Below are positions 44,978 through 56,220 of a DNA stretch of 64,000 bases, piece by piece (positions within the stretch are counted from its first letter, which is position 1; every line of letters begins with the position of its first letter). The translations under genes were made by a program, and so were the position numbers. The stretch comes from Tupaia tana (taxonomy: Eukaryota; Chordata; Mammalia; Scandentia; Tupaiidae). Location: positions 24,306,779-24,370,778 of the forward strand of contig JAKSZU010000005.1 of NCBI GenBank assembly GCA_026018925.1. Reading direction: 5' to 3'. The notes beneath the pieces are model-generated. The model worked only from the letters and a program-made list of their open reading frames with translations, was not told the origin of the DNA and did not search any database.

Positions 44978-45030
44978 GCATTTTTCAACGTGAGAATGCA
45001 TCGTGACTTTTCCGACAACCCAGTAGATTT
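44978..45030. mobile_element. Miniature mariner (type B), partial
   Basis: 'gaatgcatcgtgacttttcc' then 'gacaacccagta' is the right half of the family. The left end is lost. Confidence 0.65.
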
Positions 45031-45115
45031 GTACGTCTAGGCAACTTCAAAATCAGTTGTACAAGAAAGTAAGACTTTGCTAATATTACCTTTTATTATA
45101 ACTCATATCATTTTA

Positions 45116-45192
45116 TTAGGTCTTCGGAAAAGTCATGACGTATTGTTCTGTTTCTATGCAAAAACGCATCGTGCATTTTCTGACCACCCAGC
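45116..45192. mobile_element. Miniature mariner (type B)
   Basis: The left end 'ttaggtcttcggaaaagtca' and the diverged right end 'ttttctgaccacccag' bracket 'tttctatgcaaaaacgcatc'. A TA precedes it. Confidence 0.78.
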
Positions 45193-45247
45193 AATTTCAT
45201 TCTCTCACCTTCTATAAATACTTTAGGAGTTGATTTAAGAGGTATCA

Positions 45248-45490
45248 AGTCAGCTTCATAGCCTCATGGTTAAGGCAGCTGGGCCCCAAATGACTGACAA
45301 TTATGTGAGTATGGGCCACATGGCTTGGAAAACACAGTGGGTAGGTGTGTGTGCATTCCCCAATTCCCACATGATGAAGAAATGGAAGAGTGGGGATTAT
45401 GGTGTGACCATGCCCCTTAGGGGGTGCTTTCAGAATTCACCACACTCGGATGAGCACACACACCCTCTGGGAAAAAAAAAGAAAAAAAAA
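45248..45490 (+). mobile_element. SINE-A, old
   Basis: The head 'gtcagcttcatagcctcatg' is diverged, and the body is weak. The TSD 'aggtatca' is still visible (45240-45247 and 45491-45498). Confidence 0.78.
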
Positions 45491-45589
45491 AGGTATCATG
45501 AAAGTGGGAAGAAAATGAATTTTAAACTCAGAGGACTTGAATTTATTTGTGTATTTAATCATTTATCCGATCAACAAACATTTGTGGTT

Positions 45590-45740
45590 GCATGCCAGGC
45601 ACTGGGCTCAAGTCCTCATTCTGCCACTGGGTGACTATTGGGATTGTGGACAAGACAAACTTTCTGTGTTTCTGCTTTCTCATTTTTAAAAGGGCAAGAC
45701 ACAGACCTTAAGGGACTGTTTTAAGACTCGATGCAGTTAG
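45590..45740 (+). repeat. MIR-like relic
   Basis: 'ctcaagtcctcattctgcca', 'gtttctgctttctcattttt' and 'ttaagggactgttttaag' follow the MIR order. Confidence 0.6.
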
Positions 45741-45984
45741 ATACTTAGAAAAGTTTGGAAACTTTTGGTTGTTACACACTGCCAAGTCTCCTCTCCACTT
45801 TGTAGAGCAGTTTGTTAAGGTGCTGAGTCTAGGGACCACCTGCTTCTGAAACTCTGGGGTGGGAGGAAACTTACCCCAGACCTTCTGAGGGAGGAGGGCC
45901 CAGGACAGTTTGCCTGCTCACAGGTCACCGGCTGAACCACCTACACTGAGAGCCGCTGCTTCACTGAGAGCAGGATCCCTCCAC

Positions 45985-46192
45985 CTCAGAGCTGTTGTCA
46001 CCAAGAGTTGGATATTTCAGTGTCGTGGGGAGCTGTCCTGTGCTTTGTGGGGTGTTGAGAGGTATCCCTGCCTCTACCCAGCAGATCCCAATGCCACACC
46101 TCCCTGCTTTGTAGCAAGAACAAAAATGTCCCTTGACATTGCCAAAAGTCTCCAGGCACAAAGTCACTCCTCGTTGAGGACCACTGAGCTAG
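45985..46192 (+). repeat. hAT-Charlie-like MITE relic
   Basis: 'ggggagctgtcctgtgcttt', 'ggtatccctgcctctaccca', 'caaaaatgtcccttgacatt' and the end 'ttgaggaccactga' match a common mammalian hAT relic. A relative lies at 60017-60500, reverse. Confidence 0.65.
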
Positions 46193-46194
46193 AG

Positions 46195-47335
46195 AAATTG
46201 ACTTGGTCACTTTGTTGTCACCACATAGAACCACAATCCCAGCCCTCTTCCCTTGTCCTGGGTCCAGTGCCCTAAGCAGCCCTCCTGACAGATCTATTCT
46301 GTTCACACTCTCACTTACAACCCACTTGCGAGTTAAACACACCTACCCAGCATGTCTTCCAAAAACTGCGCTTCAACCAGTGGCCGCCCTGTGCCGGTAA
46401 TTCTTGCCATAAACGAGCACAGTGAACACCCAGCGAGCCCTCGGCGTGGGCGTTGTTGAGAACCCTAGTTTATGAGTTAGGAGCATGGCATTCAGAAACC
46501 TGCACCCTGGGCCTCAGAGGAGCCCTGCTTCCCTCTGAACCCATCCTGTCAGTGTCTCTGCACCCACTGGGCTGTTAATTACATCCTGCTGCCTCATTTA
46601 ATTTGCCTAATCCAAATGACAGGCTCGCACAGGGCCGGAGCTATGTTCTAGAAGGCTGCGAGTATTGCTGAAATGCTGACTGGTTTCGATGGGCGGCTGA
46701 GCAGTTTCTCTCCCTGTTGGGAACGCAGGGACGTGTATTTTTGAAAATCATTAGCAATGAGGGAGTCAGTGCCTTTACTCCCTCTTGTGGAAAGGGTCAT
46801 TATTAACGTCACAATTATTGGGCTACGTTGACAGACACAGCCCACGTGCTGCGGGAGCCGTGGAGTCTTCCCCTGTGAGTAGCATGGAGCCTGCGATCAC
46901 CAGCGCGGCTTTCTTATTGTCTAGGGGCCAAGATGGAGGGAGCACCTAAAATCTCATGCCTGAGATTTCATCCCAACTCATGATCTGGGCTACAGAGAGC
47001 CTGTGGATCTCTCCTATATCAAGAGAGATGCTGAACACCGGTCAGAAGTGACCTGAGGCCAGAACCCAGCAGGCTGCAAAGGGGACAGATTTGGCTTCTG
47101 TGGAGAAGAAGCAAGAGCTGAGAATCAGATGTGAAAGCTCTGAGGCCAGCCTGATGTGCTGGGGCAGCGAGGCTAACGGTGGAGACGGCCGCAGTGCTCA
47201 GGGGCTCCATCTGCACGGTGGCACCGACTGTTAGCACGTAGCCTGGCTGTGCGGGCTCAGAGAGTAAGCAGGACCTCGCACCCAGCGCGTGCACAAAGCC
47301 CTTCCTCTCCTCTATGCTCTATTTTTTAAATGTCT
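46195..47335. other. No recognised gene or repeat
   Basis: Moderately GC-rich unique-looking sequence. A conserved non-coding element cannot be ruled out, but I see no exon. Confidence 0.35.
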
Positions 47336-47340
47336 ATTTT

Positions 47341-47726
47341 TGGGGGTTGTCAGGAAAGTAATGGTGCATTTTTGCATAGAAAAAGAAACAGAAGAAGATG
47401 TGGGGACCAGCAGATGGCATAATGGCTACATTGCTGGACTCCCATGTAGTGGACCGCGGTTCAAGTCCTGGACCTAGTGGCTTAAACTCACACTGGGCAT
47501 GTGTGTGTGCATGCCCAAGATCCTAAGAGGAGGATGGAGAAGGGATTGTGGCATGGCCACCCCCCCCCCCCGGGGGGGTGATTTCTCACTTTCTGTCTCT
47601 CTGTCTCTGTCTTTCTGGTGAGCACATGTGCCCTAGAGCAAAAACCTCTCCAAAACAAAAAAGAAAAAAGAAAAAAGAAAAAAAAAAAAAACAGAAAAAG
47701 ATGTCATGACTTTCCTGACACCCTAA
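47341..47726. mobile_element. Miniature mariner (type B) split by SINE-A
   Basis: The left half 'gggttgtcaggaaagtaatg' ends at 47400. The right half 'atgtcatgactttcctgaca' runs to 'ccctaa' at 47726, followed by TA. Joined it would be about 85 bp. Confidence 0.83.
47401..47688 (+). mobile_element. SINE-A inside a miniature mariner
   Basis: Full-length copy with an AAAAAG-type tail and the TSD 'aaacagaagaagatg' / 'aaacagaaaaagatg' (47386-47400 and 47689-47703). Confidence 0.95.
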
Positions 47727-47736
47727 TATTTATCTC

Positions 47737-47932
47737 TTCCATAAGTGACCAAGACAGAATGAGGCACCCCCAAAGGGGCCTTGGTGCCTCGATCTACCCC
47801 TAGCCTCAGCCAGCCTCAGGAACACACAAGGGCCTGGTGTGCTCAGGGAGAGGGGTCTCAGCACACACACCCAGCACCCTCCCACATGGGTCAGCCTTGC
47901 AGAGTGTCCCATGTTACCGTGGCACCCTTTGG
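47737..47932 (-). mobile_element. SINE-B copy, tail-less
   Basis: 'ctagcctcagccagcctcag', 'gcctggtgtgctcagggaga' and 'cccacatgggtcagccttgc' then 'ccatgttaccgtggcaccct' form the reversed SINE-B order. The A/T-rich tail is missing. Confidence 0.75.
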
Positions 47933-48131
47933 CCCCTCTTGTCTGTCTTTTCATTCTTATTCCTTACGTGAGAAGGGCCTTCCACTGTATTTGTGCCTCA
48001 GAAGGAAGAACGTGTAGGGGCCCACGTGTCATCATGCATTGTGTTTGACGCTGTCACTGGGAGAGGCTTCTTGCTCCTAGTGTGGGTTCTCTCGGGCTCT
48101 GGGGCTTGGGCCGGAATGATGGCAGGAAGCC

Positions 48132-48408
48132 CTTTTTTTGGGGGGGGGGGGGGGGGAGAGGTTTTTGCTATAGGGCGCGTGCGCTCGCCAAGATAGACAG
48201 AGAGAGACATAGAAACAGAAAGCGAGAAATCACCCCCCGGGGGGGATGGCCATGCCACAATCCCTTCTCCTCCGTTCTCCTCTTGGGATCTTGGGCACGC
48301 ACGCACACGTGCCCGGTGTGAGTTTTAAGCCACCGGGTCCGAGATGTGAACCACGGTCGACTACATGGGAGTCCAGCGACATAGCCATTACGCTAACTGC
48401 TGGTTCCC
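48132..48408 (-). mobile_element. Young full-length SINE-A
   Basis: Reverse near-consensus copy with a G-run in its tail side (about 48140-48157). The perfect TSD 'atggcaggaagcc' lies at 48119-48131 and 48409-48421. Confidence 0.97.
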
Positions 48409-48857
48409 ATGGCAGGAAGCCTTTGTGAAGGCAGGGTGCTCAGACCTCACCAGCCTTCAGAAGGAGCAGAGAGGACAGGGACGAGCTGCCCATGGCAAGG
48501 CAGTGTCAGAACCGTGGACCCTGACCATGGCTGCCAGGGAACCTTCGCCGGGGTGACCTCAGTGGAAGGGGGGCCTGGGAACCCCACTGCTGGCTTCACT
48601 TACTGGCATCTTATTTCCAATGACCTCAGTCTTAAGAGTCTTATTTTTTCATGCTGTCTGAAAATATTTTTGTCGGTTTACATGTGAATGCTTGCTTATT
48701 TTACTTATCTTTCTAATCCTTTGAAGCGTTTGGTCTTTGTTTTATAACTTTACTCATGTTCAAATGCCTTAAATTCTTTCCTGCCAACGTTTAGAATTTT
48801 TCTTTCTTGTCTATTATTTTTGTCTTAACTCATAACTTTCAGCATTCTTAAAATTTT

Positions 48858-49034
48858 GTTTATTTCTTCCACGGAAGAACAACACACAGAGAGACAGAGA
48901 AAGGCACTCCCAAAGGGTCCTCACACCTCAATCACCTCTGGTCTCAGCTAGCCCGGATCAGGGGGCACACATGCCCGGAGTGCAGGGTGTCAGGAGAGTC
49001 ATGACATCTTTTTCTTTTCTTTTCTTTTCTTTTC

Positions 49035-49069
<35 letters not shown>

Positions 49070-49190
49070 AGAGATTTTTTTTTTGCTCTAGGGCATGTGC
49101 ACTTGCCAGAAAGACAGAGACAGAAAGTGAGAAATCACCCCCCAGGGGTCCTGGGATGTTACCACTGTGCCACTCTGCCTACCTCAGTCT
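48858..49190 (-). mobile_element. Composite: SINE-B with mariner, TTTTC and SINE-A pieces
   Basis: 48858-48983 is reversed SINE-B ('gtttatttcttccacggaag'). 48984-49008 is half a miniature mariner ('agggtgtcaggagagtcatg'). A (TTTTC)n run (49009-49060) and a SINE-A tail-side fragment (49066-49147) follow. Then 'ggtcctgggatgttaccact' and 'gtgccactctgcc' look like the end of the same SINE-B. Confidence 0.6.
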
Positions 49191-49386
49191 TGGAAAACTA
49201 TGTATTCCCTTCAACTTGACTTACCTCAATTTTTTGTAGCAAATTTGAGTATTCAAATGTTTAGTATTCATATTTAAATTTGTTCCTATCTTAAAACTTT
49301 ACTCATAAAAACAAATTACTTTTTAATTTTCCTTCTGACAGCCTGTCCTTCTTAATCTCGCTTGTCGTTTTTCCCTTTCACTTCTT

Positions 49387-49658
49387 TTTTCTTTTTCTTT
49401 TTTTTTTTTTTGGAGAGGTTTTTGCTACAGGGCGCGTGCGCTCCCCAGAAAGACAAGAGAGAGACAGAGAGACAGAAAGCGAGAAATCACCTCCCGGGAG
49501 GATGGCCACGCCACAATCCCTTCTCCTCCATTCTCCTCTCAGGATCTTGGGCACGCACGCACACACACCCGGTGTGTTTTAAGCCACCAGGTCTGGGACA
49601 CGAACTGCGGTCTACTACATGGGAGTCCAGAAACATAGCTATTACGCTAACTGCTGAT
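49387..49658 (-). mobile_element. SINE-A, full-length
   Basis: Reverse copy with TTTC-rich tail. The TSD 'cctttcacttctt' is at 49374-49386 and 49659-49671. Confidence 0.95.
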
Positions 49659-49941
49659 CCTTTCACTTCTTAGTTTTAGGTAATACCGCTTTCTTTTTTA
49701 ACTCTGCTTAGAAGTCACAGGCAAGATGCGTGTGCGTAGGTAAGAGAGGAGGGTACATGATCCTCTATAACTCATCTCACAGCCCTTGAAATAGCTCCAA
49801 CCTCCTTCCACGTTAACTTAGCCACTGTCTCCATCCAGATCATTGAAAAATACCCCAACGGGTATTCCTTCCCAAGCCAATGGGGATTTACACAGACAGG
49901 CAGCTCACCTGAACTCACTCATTTAACAAACACCTGCTAAG

Positions 49942-50200
49942 GCCAGCTCTGTAGCCTGGTGGTTAGAGAGGAATCGGATCCCACATAACCAACTGTATGG
50001 TTCAAGTCCCAGACCTGGTTGTTTGAGAAACTTGCTAGATGTGTGTGTGTGCCCAAAATCCCAAAGGAGGGAGAAATGAAGGAGAAGGGATTGTAGTGTG
50101 ACTATTCCCCATGGCGGTGTTTCTCCTCTCCCACTCTCTCTGTCTCTCTCTCTCTGGTGAGCTTGCATGCCCTCTAGCACAAAACAAACAAAAAGATTTT
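49942..50200 (+). mobile_element. SINE-A, old
   Basis: The head 'ggccagctctgtagcctggt', B-box 'gttcaagtcccag' and body 'cccaaaatcccaaaggaggg' are followed by a CAAA-type tail. It is related to the old copy at 1979 (shared 'tagcctggtggtta'). Confidence 0.85.
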
Positions 50201-50741
50201 TAAAATATCCGCTAAGCGCCACTTGCCTCAGCTGGCTGCTCTGGTTGGTCACGAGGCGCCTGCCCCCCTCCAGCTCATCCTGATGGAGACAGACAATGGC
50301 AGGCTTCTCTGGTAATGGGAACCATAAGGAAACATCACACCCATGAACATATGGGCCGAAGAGAAGGACAGGAAGTGGGTAGCTTAGCAGAGAAGGTGGC
50401 AGACCCTGACCTTGATGTCTTTCTTTGTGAAGACTGGTTGAGTCTCTGCTACGTCAGATGGTTATGTCTCGGGACAGGGAGTCAAAGAATGTCTGAGGTA
50501 AGAGGCCTTCAGGTCTTTTTTGGTTTTGCGTGTTTTTTTTTTTTTCTTTTCTTAAGGAATTTTGAATTTTGTGCTTGTCCTATTAGCTCTAGAGCAATTT
50601 ATAACCTTTTGTTCCTTTCCTGTTGCTGTTTGTGCTGGATACATGGGACTTCTGGAAATAAAATGGTTGGATATTCATATTTAGGAAGAACTGACAGAGT
50701 GGTGCCAATGCACCATTTGTACATAGTGGTATGGTGGAGGT

Positions 50742-51012
50742 CTTTTTTTTTTTTTTTTTTGGAGAGGTTTTTTGCTATAGGGCGCGTGCGCTCGCCAGAC
50801 AGACAGAGAGAGACAGAGAGACAGAAAGCGAGAAATCACCCCCCAGGGGGGATAGTCATGCCGCAATCCCTTCTCCTCCATTCTCCTCTTGGGATCTTGG
50901 GCACGCATGCATACGCACCCGGCATGAGTCTAAGCCACCGGGTCCAGGACTTGAACCACAGTCGACTACGTGGGAGTCCAGTGACGTGGCCAATACGCCA
51001 TCTGCTGATCCC
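50742..51012 (-). mobile_element. Young SINE-A, full-length
   Basis: Reverse near-consensus copy, CpG-rich toward its tail side. The head reads 'cgccatctgctgatccc', a variant of the usual head. No clear TSD was found. Confidence 0.93.
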
Positions 51013-52905
51013 TGTTTTTCCATAAATTTTTGAACTACCCTCGTACTAGCCACTTCCCCTTATGAAACACTGAAAAATGAGGGCACATATGAACAAGCTA
51101 AAGAAGTGGTCTCTGCCACCGGTAATGACCGAACCTTGGGCAAGTCATGGAGGCAGCCCCAGTTTTCAACAGGAGGGGAGTGGGGCATGTACTACCCTCT
51201 GGTCTCATGGAGAGGTCAGACAAAACTGACCGCAATAACAGGGAGTGATGCTAGACTGCTCAAGGTTGAGAGTGATGATGAAGCATAAAACCCCTTTCCC
51301 TTTTTGAGCAAGAGTATGGGGTGGTCAGGGTAGAGAAGTGAGCTATGGAAGTCTCTCAACTATCCAGCAAACTCTTCGGAATAGTGAGCATCCTCGGTCA
51401 CTCAGGAGTTTCCACCTGCAGGGCCATGGACAGCTTGTTGAACAACACACCTTAGCTAGGCAGGGATATGGTACCTTACGTCCACCCTCAGATCCTTGGT
51501 GGGCTATAACTCCAACCACGGGTGTCCACAGGGCCTCCGATGGCAAACAAGTTGAGACATCATCATGAAGTCCCCAAGGCTTCTGCAGCCTCGGGAGCTG
51601 TCTGTTGTCTGGAATCCTGCCTTATCCCTTTTTCTGGCAGAAAAGTCAGACAAAGCTTGTCAGTCCAGAAGTGTCTGGTGAAGTTGGAATGAGAAACGGT
51701 AGTTATACTGTCCCCAGACGGCAGTACATGGAGCCACAGGCACACGCTCAGGGAGCTCCCAGGATGGTAAGGGTGCTGGGGGGCGAGTGTGTCAGAGGGG
51801 GCCAGGAGCAGTCAGAACCACCTTGTATGAAATATCCTGAGATGGTGGCTCCCTGGGAATTGCATGGGCAGAACCAACCCTCTCCGGAGCCCATGACGGA
51901 AGTGACAAGAGCGTTCCAGCTTGGACTTCTGAGCAGTGCTTCTGGTTTGACTTCAGAAGGAAGCCATGGGCTGGCTTCTGAGAGGACTCCAGGGAAGGAA
52001 GTCATGCGGAGGGTGCAGAGGCAGGGCCCTGAGACTTCTACAACGGCTGTGGAAGGGGCTCCAACTCCTCTCCCTCCTCTCAGGGCTACCAGAGGATCCT
52101 CCCGGGGGGGGACTTCTGAGGAGGTTCTCGGAGAAGCCTGTGGGGGTCAGTAGTCAACAGACAAAGACCAGAACTCTTCATTGGACTCCATGGAGTACTC
52201 GGAGCCTGGCGAGAAGGCGTCCTGCTGTACCTTGGGATAGCAGGCCTCACGTCCTCTTGAAAGGGTGCCCTCCTTGCCAAGTGGCGTCGTGATCGTCTTT
52301 TTTCAGTGAAGTCCTGACATCTGCACGTTTAGCTTAAGAGGATTCAATCGTAGGTGCTCAAAGAAAACTTTAAATAAAAAACAACGTAAATAAAGAGTGT
52401 GATCCTGCCAGCCATCCCTACAACAAGCATATGCCCCAGAGCGTGAGTCTGCCAACGCTGGCCTGCAGTTCTGAGCCTTTTGGTGGCGTGCATCTCGCTC
52501 GCACACCAGTGTTTAAAGTTAGGATACATCTTTTCAGACAACATGACCTCAGAACGCGAGCCAAGCCAAGCGCTTCCTCTGGTGCTCAGCCGCAGAGTCG
52601 GCCATCTGTTCCAGGGCTGCAGGGAAACTGGCTGCGCTGCATTTACGGAGAGGCTGTATTTCAGACACCAACCTCCCACCTCCCGGGGCGACTTTTCTTT
52701 TCCCCAAGGGTAATTTTGGTGATTCTTGATTTTCTCCTTAATGTTGACTTGAAAAATCTATGTCACCCCTGGCTAAGATGCAGCTTCACTAATCATGTCG
52801 ACCCTCAGCACATGCCTGGCAGACAGCAGACACGATGCCACGGGCGAATGAAGACAGTGGAGGGCAGCAAAGATGGGTTCCGGGCTGGCCTTGTTTGCTT
52901 CCCTA
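51013..52905. other. Unassigned unique sequence, CpG-richer in second half
   Basis: I recognise no SINE, LINE or LTR here. CpG dinucleotides become more frequent from about 51600 on. Frames of 182 codons (51605-52153, plus) and 181 codons (52431-52976, plus) exist but have no recognisable domain, and the second runs into an LTR-like repeat. Possible explanations are a conserved non-coding element, an unrecognised retrocopy, or an exon of a non-coding transcript. I do not call a gene. Confidence 0.4.
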
Positions 52906-52907
52906 AA

Positions 52908-53600
52908 GGTGGTGTTTTAGTCCACTTTTCTGTTGCTGTAACTGAATGTTGCAGACTGGAAATGTACAAAAAATAGTGTATTTAACGCACAGCTCTAGAG
53001 GAGAATGGTGGTCCAAGGTCAAAGGGCTTGAAGGTGAGGGCCTTCTTGCTGGTGGGCACTGTATGGTGTCCCAAGGTGGTGCAGGCCATCACAGGATGAG
53101 AGGGCACGATGGTGTGTCAACTCTGGACTCTCTTTCTCATAAAGCCACCAGTATTCAATCCTGGGGGCCGCATTCTCACCCAATCCCCATGACCTCCCAA
53201 AGGCCCCACCTTTTAATATCATCATCAAATGAAGTTGCCACGCTCTTTGTCTTATTTTATTTTATTTTGAATGACCACAGGGCGCATGTGTTCACCAAAG
53301 AGAGACAGAGAGGGAGAGGGAGAAAGCACTTCAAAATGGGAGGTACTCATGCTGCAACCGTTTCTCCTCCATTTCCCCACCCTGTCAGGATGCACGCAGA
53401 CACCTGGCCTGCTTTTCAAGTCACTGGAGTTGGGATTTAAATGCTAATTGTTCATGCGGGATCCAGCTTCCTTAACCACTAGGCCATGGGGCCGGCCCAA
53501 GTTGCCACCCTCTTAATACTGTCACAATAACAACCAAATTTCAACGGTAGAATGAGACGGGGAGGGGCATCCCCTAAACCGTAGCAGGTCACAGATTGAG
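52908..53600 (-). mobile_element. MaLR-like LTR, reverse, SINE-split
   Basis: 'gttttagtccacttttctgt', 'ggtggtgcaggccatcacag', 'cctcccaaaggccccacctt' and, past a SINE, 'tcttaatactgtcacaataa' and 'ccaaatttcaacggtagaat' follow the reversed MaLR layout. Confidence 0.65.
53248..53499 (-). mobile_element. SINE (A-like, divergent head) in MaLR-like LTR
   Basis: 'gaccacagggcgcatgtgtt' on the tail side and the head 'aaccactaggccatggggcc' then 'ggccc' identify it. The TSD 'agttgccacgctctt' / 'agttgccaccctctt' lies at 53233-53247 and 53500-53514. The head differs from other SINE-A copies. Confidence 0.85.
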
Positions 53601-53925
53601 ACCTCAAGGATGACTGGATCACACTTCAGATCTGGGTGAAAGTGACCCAGCTCCCACCTGTGCTGTCTTGGCCATTCCATCTAAGATCTCTTCAGAGGCC
53701 CTGTGTTACACTTTTCTTTGGTTGATAAAGCCTGCACAGCTAACACACACATGATGTGCACCGTGCTGACTCTTACCTCAGTGAGAACTACAGCCTGGCA
53801 CATAGTAAGTGCTCAGCAGACTGTGCCAAATGCCGAACGGGTGAGTAGCTGGTAAACTGTCCTTCCCCTTGTATGGATAGTTTACTAGTAACTACTCCTC
53901 TTACCAGGTAAAAGCTGCTTCCTTT

Positions 53926-54194
53926 TTTATTTATTTATATTTTTTGTGTGTGAGGTTTTTGCCATAGGGTGCGTGCACTCACCAGAAAGACAGAGAGAGA
54001 CAGAGAGACAGGAAGTGAGAAATCACCCCCTGGAGAGATGGCCACGCCACAATCCCTTCTCCATTCTCCTCTTGGGATCTTGGGCATGCACGCACACATG
54101 CCTGGCGTGAGTTTAAGCCACCGGGTCTGGGACTCGAACCACGGTCGACTACATGGGAGTTCAGTGGCATAGCCATTATGCCAACTGCTGGTCC
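53926..54194 (-). mobile_element. SINE-A, full-length
   Basis: Reverse copy with TTTAT-rich tail. The TSD 'aagctgcttcctt' / 'aagctgctccctt' is near 53912 and 54195. Confidence 0.93.
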
Positions 54195-54449
54195 CAAGCT
54201 GCTCCCTTCTGATTCTCAGACTTCTACTAACACATAGCCCACTCTCCTGAGGCAGTCTTCAGCTGCGCTTCCTAGTCACCCTGGTAAACTGTTTCTTCTA
54301 AACTCCTTCCTTCTTCCCTTGATTTGAGTTGCTCCCACCAGTGTGAATGGCAACTCTTAGACGACTGCAATATGAACATTTTTGTCTCTAACCTATAGAT
54401 CCTGTAATTTTTTTCTTACCATAGCCTGCTGTCCTACCGCCTCTCCCTT

Positions 54450-54635
54450 GTCCGGTGTTTCCTAACTTAGATGCCGCTGGCATCACCTGGGGGAGATTTT
54501 TAAAAATAATGGTTTCTATGACTTAACACGAGAGACTCTGGTCCCGTTACCCGTGGGAGGACCCAGCCTTTGCTGTGTTGTAGAAGCTCACTGGGGTACT
54601 CCAATATGTACCCAGGTTGAAGAACCGTTTCACCA
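54450..54635. repeat. MER5-like hAT relic
   Basis: 'gtttcctaacttagatgccg', 'ctggcatcacctgggggaga' and 'acccaggttgaagaaccg' follow the MER5 order, though diverged. Confidence 0.5.
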
Positions 54636-54677
54636 AGTCACTTCACTGCGCTATTCCCTGGAAGACTGCGTTACACT

Positions 54678-54840
54678 TTTTTTTTTTTTTTTTTTTTTAA
54701 ATAAAATTTAAGTTTGTTTACTTATTTCTTCTATGAGAGAGAGAGAGTCACCGAGGGTCCTCACACTGCACCCCACTCCCAGCCAAGATCACTCGCAGGC
54801 GTGTATGTGCCTAAGACTGTCTCCCTGCTCCCCTCCCACT
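54678..54840 (-). mobile_element. SINE-B copy, head missing
   Basis: A T-run, 'tttaagtttgtttacttatt', 'gggtcctcacactgcacccc' and 'tcactcgcaggcgtgtatgt' are reversed SINE-B. It stops before the head. Confidence 0.7.
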
Positions 54841-54885
54841 CACCTGCAGACAAATCACACAGAGTTAGGATCACCTTTTTAAAAT

Positions 54886-55081
54886 ATTTTTTAAAAGTTT
54901 CTTCCATGAAAAAGAGAAGTACTCCCATAGGGTCTTCACCATGCTGTACCCCCATCCTCAGCCATCAGGACCACGTGCATGCCGGGGGTGGGCAGGGGAG
55001 TCTGGGGAGGTGATCCTGAGGCCCTCCCATGTGGGTCTAGCACCGCAAACTACCACATTACTGCTACACCACGAACTAGAA
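54886..55081 (-). mobile_element. SINE-B copy, second of a pair
   Basis: 'aagtttcttccatgaaaaag', 'atagggtcttcaccatgctg' and 'gaggccctcccatgtgggtc' are followed by the head 'cacattactgctacacca'. Flanks 'caccttttta'/'ctaccttttc' plus 'aaat' may be TSD. Confidence 0.72.
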
Positions 55082-55416
55082 CTACCTTTTCAAAATGCCA
55101 ACCATCCCAGGTAACACTCCTCAAACCCTGAAGGCTTGCTGTCAGTCTCTGAGTACAGCTGCAAGTCCTGACGAGGCCCACAGGTGGCCAACACCAGCCC
55201 TTCCTTGCCCACGGCTGATCTCACCTCCTCCTTCGCCTTCAGCTCCTGCCATGCTGGTCTTTCACAGTGTTCACAGCCGTCCGGCTCATTCACCCTCCCA
55301 CAGGACCCACTTACGGGGAGCACAGCGCTTCCTGCTCTTCCAGCCATTTTTCCCTCCTGGCGCTCAGGCGTCCTGCTAGGTTGGCACCTCCCGTGGAAGA
55401 CCGTGCTACAATGGTT

Positions 55417-55916
55417 AGCGTTGAGGGTCAACTTGGCTGAACTTAGAAATGCCTCGAAGCTGTGGGTGCGTCTGCGGTGCGTTTCCAGCGAAAATAAACA
55501 TGCGCGTCTGCATGCACTGGACGGGGAAGATCCACCCTCGGTGTGGGCAGAAACCATTCAATCGATAAGCAGCCCAGCGAGAGCAAGCAGAAGGCGGACT
55601 GATCTCTTTCCAGAGAGCAGGAGGGACTTCTTCACTGCCCAGATGGCGGAGCACAAGGCTTGTCTACCTGAGGACCCCAGAGTCACACCAGCATGTCCCC
55701 AGGTTCTCCGGCTTTCGGCCTTGAACTGGGAGTTACGTCATTGACTTCTCTGCCTCTGAGACCTTCGGACTTGGACTGAGACACCCCACTGGCATTCTGG
55801 GGTCTCCAGGTGGCAGACAGCCTGCTTAGGGACGGGAGTGAATTCTGATAAATCCCTCTCACATACCGACACACACACATCCTGTTGGTGCCGTCTCCCT
55901 GGGGAACCCTGAGTCA
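55417..55916 (+). repeat. LTR-like mammalian repeat
   Basis: 'gttgagggtcaacttggctg' at the start, 'agatccaccctcggtgtggg', 'cttcggacttggactgagac', 'ggggtctccaggtggcagac' and the end 'ccctggggaaccctgagtca' are all landmarks of the same repeat seen reversed at 29525-30122. The class name is left open. Confidence 0.65.
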
Positions 55917-56094
55917 TCAGCCTCCTTGAGCGGACACACTGCTTCTTTGCATGTCATCAGGTGCTGATTCAGTCAGGCGAGCCCTTCCTCAAGCCTGATC
56001 TTTGTCTCTCTGAGGAGAGGATGCAGAGAGCTGACGTCGCTCACCACGCGCTGCTGGGCTCTGGCTCTAGGCCTAGGCCTCACTCAACTCCCCC

Positions 56095-56220
56095 CCACCC
56101 AGTCTCAGTTTCTCATTAGTAACGTGACAGTAAGCAGAGTTTCCATTGCATGGGCTTGTTTTTAGGGGATTAAACGATAATCTTTGTAAACTGCCGGCAC
56201 ACAGTAACTATTCAACAAAT
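56095..56220 (+). repeat. MIR-like relic
   Basis: 'cagtctcagtttctcattag', 'ttaggggattaaacgataat' and 'gcacacagtaactattcaac' are MIR core and 3' sequence. Confidence 0.65.

Noticed and set aside
50315..51025. 236-codon plus-strand frame
   Set aside because: Its second half is SINE-A read in reverse, and the first half has no recognisable domain.
51605..52153. A protein-coding exon of 182 codons
   Set aside because: No domain, no splice or retrocopy evidence and no known homolog that I can recall. Listed only as a finding to check.
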